A program made the translations under genes and the position numbers. From contig JAKMXF010000002.1 of the NCBI GenBank assembly GCA_024704765.1, positions 1 to 64,000 of the forward strand: a stretch of 64,000 nt of DNA, given 5' to 3'. The notes under the pieces are model-generated. The model saw nothing but the letters and a program-made list of their open reading frames with translations, did not search any database and was not told the origin of the DNA. This document shows positions 55,396 through 64,000 of this stretch, in pieces. Numbering within the stretch: position 1 is the first letter of the stretch; every line of letters starts with the position of its first letter. The stretch is from Oopsacas minuta (taxonomy: Eukaryota; Porifera; Hexactinellida; Lyssacinosida; Leucopsacidae).

Positions 55396-57984
55396 CATGA
55401 ATTTGAATGTACAAAGATTACGAGTGTTCTTTGATGTGTATTGAAAGCAACCTGTATTATTCATATATTCGAGGTTTCGTTTAAATTGGACATCAAAGCA
55501 TACATATGTAATAGCCAATAGTTACATATCATTAAATCTTCCTTAAGCGCTACTAATAGATTGTCATTACGTCAATTGTATTCGAATCCTTAAATCACAG
55601 CAACGCCAACCTTCATCTTGCTTTACGAATAGGATGTCAATAATTAGTGTATATTGTACCCAATTATTCAGAATATTCAAGGAACCTACCTCTTAAGGTC
55701 CCTCGGTGGAATCATACTTCGATTAAGCTTGGGGTGGGTCCCACCAGTAGGAAAATCATTCAATTTATCAATCTCATAGTTACTAAAACGACTAGAATTT
55801 GCAAGGGATTCTTGATGAAATTTCAGGTAACTTGATTCAACATTAGTAAACAAACAAGTAGATTGAGGTATTTTCTCAACACAAATAGAAGCAAATATAG
55901 GAATTCTTGTATTGGCAAGTTCTAAACCGTTGAGCGAGGAAAAATTACAACAATTTAGTTTATATCCATTTGTAGAAAACAGATAACCCATACGTTTAGT
56001 GAGAAGAATCATCAAGTATTGCTATTAGAGATGGGTACAAGTAAATAGAATAGTAAGATAGAATTACAATAAACAGCACATTTCCCACCTAACTTAATAG
56101 GAAATCCTGGAAAATACATATAAATTATTGCTATTAATAGCATTTGCATAAACAAATTGAAAATTTCCTACAAGAAAAATATATACAAACTGGAAAATAT
56201 TCGATTCTAGCAAATTGTTATGGCAACAGCAAATACACACTCAATTTTCACATGCACACTAAAATAGGCTGAATTATGTATATCATACATTTTAGGCCCG
56301 TTTCGTGGCCAAAATTGTGAAAAGATTTCATTCAAAATTTCCAAAATTATAATGAAAGCCGATGCTATTTTGAGATAGAGAATCGTCAGGGAATTTACTG
56401 AACATGTACAAGTGAGGGGGGGCAAAAGAACCCTCCAAATGTGGCCTGCTCTCGAAGGCCCCCTGGCTCTTTTCCTTTTTTAGATGATATGAACAGTGAT
56501 TAATTAATTTATGTATCGACACATTCTTATCTATCTGCGTATATAATTATATTTGTTAATAATTTTTAAGCCATTTTTAGAATCCATGTTAAAATTGTTA
56601 GGAACTTCACAGTGGTCAAAATAGGAGAAAAATGTTGATAATTCATGTTGTTAAAATATGTGAATTTTAGTTCTAAAAGAATCAGCATAGTAGAAAACCT
56701 AGAAAAGTGTTTTCAGGAGAATCATTATGGATTTTAATTCCAATTTCACATGACTGAATGTCAGATATGATATTAACTTGCAGATAAACATTTCTTTTGA
56801 GAATAATACCATTTTCTCTTCCAGTCTCTAGGCTAGCTTTTATAAATAATACCAGAAATGTGATGATATGTTCGAAACTATTTTCTATCCTCTTTCCATG
56901 TAATTAAAATGGTACAGATTCAATTTATAAATGTACCAATCTTTCTCTTCCTCATATTTCTACTCGTTTGAATTATTTCACCTTGTACTCTTAGATCATC
57001 AAAGTCAAAAATATCAAATTGAGGTCAATTGAGAAAGAAAATATCAACCTTATGAATTATAACCATAAATATACCCGCAGAATCTCGCAAACATTATTAT
57101 ATTTTAGAAGTTAGGGAAATTAACAAAATTAACGGATGTTGGTTTATCTAGTAGTATAGTTATTTTATGGTATGTATTCAATATATTGCTATTCATAGAT
57201 ATAAATTTAGAAGACTATGTTATTATGAAAGAGAGTGATTTTGAGTCTCAATTCATTGACTCGGAAATTCATTTCTCAATGCGCTATTCAAGAAGATTAT
57301 TTCGATCAATATAAATTGAAATTTGTTGTATCCAAAGAGAGAGAAGTTTACAGAAAGACAGCAATTTGAAGCTTGGGATGATGAAATATTTGGTCCGTCT
57401 CTTGAACAAACTCTAATCTCTTCACAACCTAATGAAAAAGTCAGTTCTCGATCAAACCTTTACTTGATTGTACTCTAAAACATAAGAGGAATAAAATGGA
57501 GAATCTTTTGAACTCTAGGAGGAACAAGAAGAAATATCACCAAAACAAGTAGCAGTCCGATTATTGATGATGATTTCAAATGATGAAAAGACTATACCGT
57601 GCCAAATATCTACAAAGAAATCCTTGCAACAGGTACCTTTGGGTCCACTAAACGTAAGTTGAAACCTGTAGCCGTTCATTGCTTCTCGACTTCTTATCAT
57701 TGGGTAGGAAAAATATGTCGAATTCAGACGCTTCATGAAATCTGTAGTTAGTGGAATTTCATGACAATTAAATCTGTTGAGGGCATAAACTCTATATTAT
57801 CTTTCTTGTGGATGCAGATGGAGATGAACGAGGATGTATTATCAATTTCTTGTATAAAAATTCGCAAAGTTTTACTTCATGAATGTTTATGAGGAGGATC
57901 TTGTAGCTGAAATATTTCATCTGAAGTCCATTCATCAAACCAACTTGGTAGAAAGACAACTGAATCCACTCGACTTGTGAACAT
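55396..57984. other. no gene recognised
   Basis: AT-rich. The stretch 57,340-57,740 has a slightly more coding-like composition and could hold eroded hAT sequence upstream of the relic at 57,985, but no motif was recognised. Confidence 0.35.
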
Positions 57985-58258
57985 TATCCACAAACAAAAT
58001 TTGCATGAGATCTTTTGCAAAAATTTGCAGAAGATCTTTCACACTCCGTATTTTCTGCATACTCCCGATTCTAAGTGCCTCTGGTGAACGAGGTTTTAGC
58101 AGGCTATCATTGATTACAACTACCTTCGAAGTACAATGGGGCAGGAAAGGCTGAATGATCTCACAGTACTTAACATAGAGAGTAGGCCGGATCGAGAAAA
58201 GTATACATCGTCGCTTCAACTTCTACCCAAGGCAAAAGTTGCCTTTACTCTTTTCTAG
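57985..58258 (+). pseudogene. hAT dimerisation-domain relic
   Basis: In one frame 'LRIFCILPILSASGERGFSR' (58,040-58,105), then after a +1 shift near 58,125 'LRSTMGQERLNDLTVLNIES' and on to a stop at 58,256. These are the hallmark segments of the hAT C-terminal dimerisation domain. The rest of the transposase was not found upstream. The left arm of the palindrome begins at 58,183, inside this relic. Confidence 0.8.
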
Positions 58259-60024
58259 GACAATGCGAGACATAAATCGAAAAATATTTCGAGTTGACCC
58301 TTGCGGTTTTATATTTTTGCTGTGTCACTCCCGCAACTTGACTTCAAATTATCCGAATTTTCTAATTCCTTTAACTTAGCCCCTTTAGATATATTATTTG
58401 GTAATTGTAAGTCGCATATTTGCTTTCGAATGGTGTATTAGGCTAATTTCTATGTCCAAGGGTGCTCTAGTTATCAAGATATCTTTTGCATATTCTATCA
58501 CTCCCTAATAATATTATCCACCCCCCTTTTTTTCCGAAGATTTGCAAATGCATAATTCTTACAAAAAATAGCTATATCCTCACCAAACTTAGTATAATTC
58601 TGTATCTAGATCCAAATTCATCAATAGATTACCACAAAGAAATTTTACCAACTTTCCTCATCTCTTGCTCTTAACTTAGTCACCATTTATCTAGCATGGA
58701 ATTTATGGTCAATTATTGTATCTAAATAAAACTCGCTCAAATCACTCATATTATAGGGTGATTATATTCCTATAACTTATGTAATTTTGAATATCGCAAG
58801 ATACACGCTTAGTATTGTAGTATTTCATCCTATTTTTGGTTATCCTGGGCCCATCCCAGAAAATCTACTCCCAATAAAACTAGATCTATACAATCATTAT
58901 AGTATGCTTAGAAATGAAGATTCTAAATCAACTATTGATGATATAGCGAAAGAATTAACTGAAGTATTAGTGCGTATCTATAATTTGGCTTCCATACCCA
59001 CAAAATCAGAGCTCCAAATATAACAGTACATCATTTCTGATATTATTGAGAGAGCAAAACCTTTGCTTCTTGAATTAGGGATTGAATTCGGAATTATAGG
59101 TTGGACGCGGCCAGGATATTGCTTGTTTGGATACTTTTTCTGTAATATTTAGCTCTCTCAATAATATCAGAAATGATGTACTGTTATATTTGGAGCTCTG
59201 ATTTTGTGGGTATGGAAGCCAAATTATAGATACGCACTAATACTTCAGTTAATTCTTTCGCTATATCATCAATAGTTGATTTAGAATCTTCATTTCTAAG
59301 CATACTATAATGATTGTATAGATCTAGTTTTATTGGGAGTAGATTTTCTGGGATGGGCCCAGGATAACCAAAAATAGGATGAAATACTACAATACTAAGC
59401 GTGTATCTTGCGATATTCAAAATTACATAAGTTATAGGAATATAATCACCCTATAATATGAGTGATTTGAGCGAGTTTTATTTAGATACAATAATTAACC
59501 ATAAATTCCATGCTAGATAAATGGTGACTAAGTTAAGAGCAAGAGATGAGGAAAGTTGGTAAAATTTCTTTGTGGTAATCTATTGATGAATTTGGATCTA
59601 GATACAGAATTATACTAAGTTTGGTGAGGATATAGCTATTTTTTGTAAGAATTATGCATTTGCAAATCTTCGGAAAAAAAGGGGGGTGGATAATATTATT
59701 AGGGTGTGATAGAATATGCAAAAGATATCTTGATAACTAGAGCACCCTTGGACATAGAAATTAGCCTAATACACCATTCGAAAGCAAATATGCGACTTAC
59801 AATTACCAAATAATATATCTAAAGGGGCTAAGTTAAAGGAATTAGAAAATTCGGATAATTTGAAGTCAAGTTGCGGGAGTGACACAGCAAAAATATAAAA
59901 CCGCAAGGGTCAACTCGAAATATTTTTCGATTTATGTCTCGCATTGTCCTAGAAAAGAGTAAAGGCAACTTTTGCCTTGGGTAGAAGTTGAAGCGACGAT
60001 GTATACTTTTCTGGATCCGGCCTA
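58183..60024. repeat. near-perfect palindrome, 873-bp arms, 96-bp spacer
   Basis: Left arm 58,183-59,055 and right arm 59,152-60,024 are inverted copies of equal length with only a few substitutions seen (for example CACTCCC/CACACCC near 58,500 and 59,704, ATCGAG/ATCCAG at the outer edge). Outside the arms the flanks differ. The spacer is unique. Confidence 0.95.
58787..59023 (+). CDS. unrecognised 78-codon frame, present identically in both palindrome arms
   Basis: No ATG at its start (it opens with TTG); the first ATG is internal ('MLRNEDSKS'). An identical frame lies on the minus strand at 59,184-59,420. In the left copy the reading resumes after a stop into the spacer ('YIISDIIERAKPLLLELG'). 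The 'IPTKSE' segment after a helical stretch vaguely resembles N-terminal regions of uncharacterised transposon-linked arthropod proteins. I do not assign a function. A remnant is likelier than a gene. Confidence 0.2.
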   Translation: MNIARYTLSIVVFHPIFGYPGPIPENLLPIKLDLYNHYSMLRNEDSKSTIDDIAKELTEVLVRIYNLASIPTKSELQI

Positions 60025-60293
60025 ATAGAGAGCGACATGGCAAGAAATGTTTACTTAGCTCTATTATTGATGAATTTGCTAGCGAGAAGGGTAGAAAAGC
60101 ATATTTTTGAAGAGTTTTATGCATGCTATATGAAAAATAACAATAGACAGATAGGCATAATTTGATAACATTTTCAGAAAGTCAGGGTGGGGATTGAGAT
60201 CGCCTGTGATAATCTTGTCGTATATTAGGCCAGTAAAATATTCAAACCTTAGTGGAAAAATCAGAAATATTTAGACATGTTTTCGGGTCTTCA

Positions 60294-60720
60294 CTCTTAT
60301 TAAAGGGGCCCCAAAATGAATTGTCTCCGGGCCACCAGCTGGATATCCGCGGTACTCATAGGTAGTCTCGTTTGACCAGGTGAATATCGTTGATAAGAGA
60401 AAATAACAAGATGAGCTGGTAGACGATGATATTCAAGAAGTTTTAACCCTTCTGTTAATAAAATACGCATTAACTCAATGTACTTTAGCTTACCAATCTC
60501 AAGTGAATCCATCAAATATGCTGCTTTGTCACAAGAGTGGGTACTACAAATTGGACTTTAATTACATTTGGTAATTATATCCCTACAAACCATTCAAATC
60601 GTGAAATCGCGTTCCTTTTGTGAACACAATAGTAATAAGTGAGCAGTAACGGTTTTAGGAGATACTTGTCCATTTTCAGCTAACGTTTTGAGATGTGAAC
60701 ATTAATGATTCCAATCGAAT
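60294..60720 (-). pseudogene. Transib (RAG1-family) N-terminal fragment, copy 3
   Basis: On the minus strand 'CDKAAYLMDSLEIGKLKYIE' and onward to a stop at 60,300. The 'DSLEIGK-K-I-L-RIL' segment matches the N-terminal piece of Transib 2 near 25,900, with the following 'YHRLPAH' in register with 'YNRVAIH'. Upstream (60,530-60,720) there is an open 'NGQVSPKTVTAHLLLLCSQ' stretch in another frame. No catalytic motif is present; the fragment stops near 60,294. Confidence 0.65.
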
Positions 60721-62665
60721 ATTCAATCCCTTAGTTGTCAAGTCATCAAATGTTTATAGGTACATGTTTGATATCTTCCCCGAAAGTAACAGTAGACTGG
60801 TTTGGAAAGGAATATACTTCAGACTCATATAAGTCCACGCTCACCTCAGATACACCAGGGAGATGGAATAACAATGATTCGTTCCATTTCTCCAAGTTTA
60901 TATTTCTTGAGATGCTCTCATTTCGACGGTCAAAATTTTGAAAATTTCTTCCTAATCTGATCGAAGTAAGAGTCATCGATTTCGTTCTGGGCAATATTAT
61001 TTGACCATTTGTATAGCAACAGAATATTACTTATCCAATGTTACCTGAGTGATAAACAAAGCTTTCTTGTTGTGTATTTAGCTAATTACAATATAAGTCA
61101 ATATCTATTATATAACAACAAACAAAATAAATAGTATTTAAGTCACCCAATTTCAAAGCCGAAAATCACTTCAGTCAACTTTGGGCAACTTTGAAATGGA
61201 TGTAACATACAGAGAACTTCAATAACCTCTAGAAAAATTATAAGGCATAACTGTCAACAGTTGTCAACATTAGTTCTTTCATTTAAAGTTAAACTGAAAT
61301 AATAGGGAATTTTCACCTTGGCATGAAATCAAACTTTTGAGAAACTTCAGATTACCGAAGTGAAATAGTACAGCAGATGTGAAAAAGCTATACCTAAACA
61401 ATAATTTGGGATAGGAGGTATGTGACGCGTGCGATGAATCTAACAAAAAAGATTAAGTATGTGACTTGATTAAAGATTCACACTAAACGCTAGACTTTTC
61501 CTTTTTCGTTGATAATATTTCAATTTTTTAGTGGCTATAATCTTGTATTATCCGCACTATATATGATATCTGCCCAATTCAAGCATGGAGAATTGAAAGA
61601 TCTCATTTGCGAAGCAATTCAAATACAATTTCCCCAAATTTCCACTCACACGTGCCACTGTGGTATGCATTTGTCAGCCAGATGTATACACTTGCCAGAC
61701 AGATGTATGCAATTGTCAGAAAAGCGTTATACATTTGTCAGAATTCTGTCGCATGCGTTTGTCCAAATTTAATGAGCAAAGAGTGGCAAAATAATATCTA
61801 AAAATATTTTCATGAATTAGGTCAGGGTAATGTTAATTAAGACAGTCATTTAGTTCTTTCAGGTATATTATCGTATGCATATTCCAAGGTTTTCCGTATA
61901 GCCAGGATATATGTAGATTTAGTTCTGTTGAAACACTTATGTTGGGTTATTATATACATTTATATATATATATATATAGATCCATTACATCCATAATCCT
62001 TTATCAATCCTTTATCAATCCATGTCCTCTGGCTGTAGCCAATATTCTGAACCAAAACCAACGCCTCAACTATTATTATAACCATAAATATGAATTTAAT
62101 CAAATTGTAAATAATTATTAGACAGACTTTGTATTATTTAATCTCAATGATTTGTATATCTGTGTCTGTGTACGTGTTTGTCCAGTTATATTTGTGGACT
62201 CTGAAATTCGAATATCTGTGTATTTATCGTTTTTGTCAAGGGGGTAAATAGAATTCAATAATACTCAACTAAGGATTTCAAACAAACGATTAACACTTCC
62301 AAATCAATAAGTTCATTTATTTGTGTCAGGTACAGAAAGAAATAGTGATATTTTGAAATATAGTAGAGACTTGATCTCATCAGATAGATATGGGCAGAGC
62401 CTACTATATATCAAGGCCTGACAGTAACCTAAATATTTTGGATTCGGGATACGTAACCCAATGCAACAGATTCAATGTGATACATATTAATGAAACGGTA
62501 CATTTTGCGCAGTGGCAAGGCCAAAGGGGAGCTATGGGGGCTTTAGCCCTCCAAATGAGAGATTCGGCCCCAAAATTTGATAAATTTAAACCAAAATATT
62601 TGTAACTTGAATCTCAATTTGGATGGGATAAGATATACGTATTTTATAGAAATTCAATCTATTTT
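60721..62665. other. no gene; minisatellite and TA microsatellite
   Basis: Holds the minisatellite at 61,640-61,770 and a TA run at about 61,958-61,978. Nothing else recognised. Confidence 0.4.
61640..61770. repeat. ~21-bp minisatellite
   Basis: Five to six units of a TGTATGCATTTGTCAGACAGA-like repeat, diverged between copies (ATTTGTCAG, ACTTGCCAG, AATTGTCAG). Confidence 0.75.
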
Positions 62666-62679
62666 ATGATTCCAACACT

Positions 62680-62900
62680 ATTTTCACGGTCTTATAGTTA
62701 TAATCTAAGTAGTTTCATACGTCTTTCAATGAAGACATATTGCATAAAATACGTATTGTTAATACATATCATACCTTCAATTTACAATTTTTGTGACGTA
62801 ACTTCTATTAGGCTGATTTCTGCAATAAATCTTTTCATTAAAAAAAGTAATTCTCGAATTGTTAATGAGAAATCTCAGAATAGTTGAGCAAATTATATAA
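62680..62900 (+). mobile_element. MULE terminal-repeat remnant
   Basis: Collinear with the inner part of the right arm of MULE 2 (42,080-42,260): shared blocks TTTCA-TGAAGAC, ACAATTTTTGTGACGTAACTT, GGCTGATTTCTGC, AGAAATCTCAG and AAATTATATA. The outer TTTGATCGAA repeats are missing. Confidence 0.75.
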
Positions 62901-62910
62901 TAATTGAAGT

Positions 62911-63457
62911 CAGGGGCGTCAGGTTGAACATAATAGTGGGGGCCCCGTTATTCTCATTACTCATTTTACGTTAAACTACACAAATTATAATGAATAGTAA
63001 AAAATTTTATATCGAATTTAATGACTTTGTCAACAAATATGACTTATAGGAGAAATTCAGAATATAGCATATTTAATAAATCCTTTAATGCATTTCTGAA
63101 TCGATTAATCGAAGAATATATAGTTATATTATTCCGTAATTAAACAAATAAGCGTATCTTGACCTAGGGTGTGAATAATATAAACATTATTAAATCATAT
63201 CAATAACTAGTTGCTCATATTACATTCATTACAAATACATAAATAACTATGTTTTAATCGGTTAGAAGTATTAAGTATTACAATCAACACCACATACTTA
63301 TTTATATTACATTGAGTAAACCAGGAAATTGGAATATTAAAATATTTTTCAAGTGAGCATAATTTTTTCAAAGATACTAGGGGGGCAGCCCCCCATTTCC
63401 AGGCTCTTTTCAAAACCGGGGGGCGAGCCCCCCGCTCCCCAAAACCTGACGTCCCTA
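62911..63457. mobile_element. non-autonomous hAT element
   Basis: Ends CAGGGGCGTCAGGTT and AACCTGACGTCCCTA are inverted (13 of 15). Flanks ATTGAAGT (62,903-62,910) and ATTGAAAT (63,458-63,465) match 7 of 8. GC-rich palindromic subterminal sequence near 63,380-63,440. 547 bp, no transposase frame. Placed 10 bases after the MULE-end remnant. Confidence 0.85.
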
Positions 63458-63670
63458 ATTGAAATAATGTGACTGATATAAGTCCTACAATCTAAAAATC
63501 TCATATTTCGAGGTTAACCTAGGCGTATACTAATTCAAATAGATCACGTATAACGTATTATGCAACTTAGGTTGTAGTACATTATATATCATCATACTTA
63601 GATAAGAATACTACTCAGTTGCTGCTTGCAGGCTTGAGTAGACTATAGTTAATAATGGTTCAAATAACCA

Positions 63671-63858
63671 CAGTATAGAAGACTCTCGTTAATACGTACA
63701 CCAGGGAACTGCAAAAATTCATACTCCTTATCCGGAGTACGTATTTCCGAACTAATTTTCAATGAAAAGGCATCGAATGAAACTGAAAATGTGTACAAAT
63801 TAGTAGTCCTTATCTGGAGTAACCCCTTAATCGTGCTCGTATTAACGAGACTCTACTG
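63671..63858. mobile_element. pogo-type MITE
   Basis: Left CAGTATAGAAGACTCTCGTT and right AACGAGACTCTACTG are inverted; TA follows the right end. The inside contains mirrored CTTATCCGGAGTACG/CTTATCTGGAGTAAC. Confidence 0.7.
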
Positions 63859-64000
63859 TATACGTTACTGACAACTCAATGATTTATGTTATTAATAATA
63901 TAAAATATTTTACAAATACAGTGATAACAAAATTGAGTTGTCTTTACAACAACCTAAGTTGTTTAGCAGTGTGTTCATATAGGCGATACTAGTACACTAG

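Overview
The window is a gene-poor, AT-rich animal (metazoan) genomic segment made almost entirely of DNA transposons and their debris. The mixture (mariner, maT, Tc1, pogo/Tigger, several hAT lineages, MULEs with FLYWCH fingers, Transib, Ty3/Gypsy scraps, many MITEs) and the single cellular gene, a Rho1-type GTPase, fit an arthropod, possibly a crustacean such as a copepod. Species cannot be fixed from the sequence alone. I see no rRNA, tRNA, CRISPR or bacterial-type operon.

Layout. 0-7.5 kb: pogo-type MITE half, a 24-bp minisatellite, a diverged repeat copy, then a decayed MULE with a FLYWCH finger and C-terminal RING finger, split by a DD41D mariner-like element. 8-9.1 kb: Ty3/Gypsy integrase tail split by a hAT MITE. 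9.6-15 kb: a decayed Transib (RAG1-family transposase) split by a DD37D maT element that is itself split by a nearly intact pogo/Tigger element. 15.0-18.2 kb: hAT element 1. 18.6-19.3 kb: Gypsy integrase core. 20.2-24.2 kb: hAT element 2, its last exon-like tail split by a DD34E Tc1 element. 24.3-28.2 kb: a mariner split by a complete Transib with recognisable ends and a perfect 5-bp duplication. 30.2-30.8 kb: the intact, intronless Rho GTPase. 32-39 kb: MITEs, a dispersed repeat and a truncated mariner. 39.5-42.5 kb: a second FLYWCH-MULE-RING element with long terminal inverted repeats. 43.5-45.6 kb: DD37E Tc1-like element plus a solo end. 47.3-49.8 kb: foldback element with ~800-bp arms around a Tigger-like C-terminal fragment. 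49.9-50.5 kb: long-TIR MITE. 50.8-54.0 kb: hAT element 3 with perfect duplication. 58.2-60.0 kb: an almost perfect 873-bp-arm palindrome. 60.3-60.7 kb: third Transib fragment. 62.7-64 kb: MULE-end remnant, hAT MITE and pogo MITE.

How it works together. The window is best read as a stratigraphy: each insertion that splits another is younger, and target-site duplications at many joints let the order be read directly (for example Transib, then maT, then Tigger). The most unusual items are the repeated FLYWCH-MULE-RING protein architecture, the mariner-embedded Transib with RSS-heptamer-like ends, the triple nest, and the two large inverted-repeat structures. Nearly all transposase frames carry stops or frameshifts; the Tigger frame and Rho are the exceptions.
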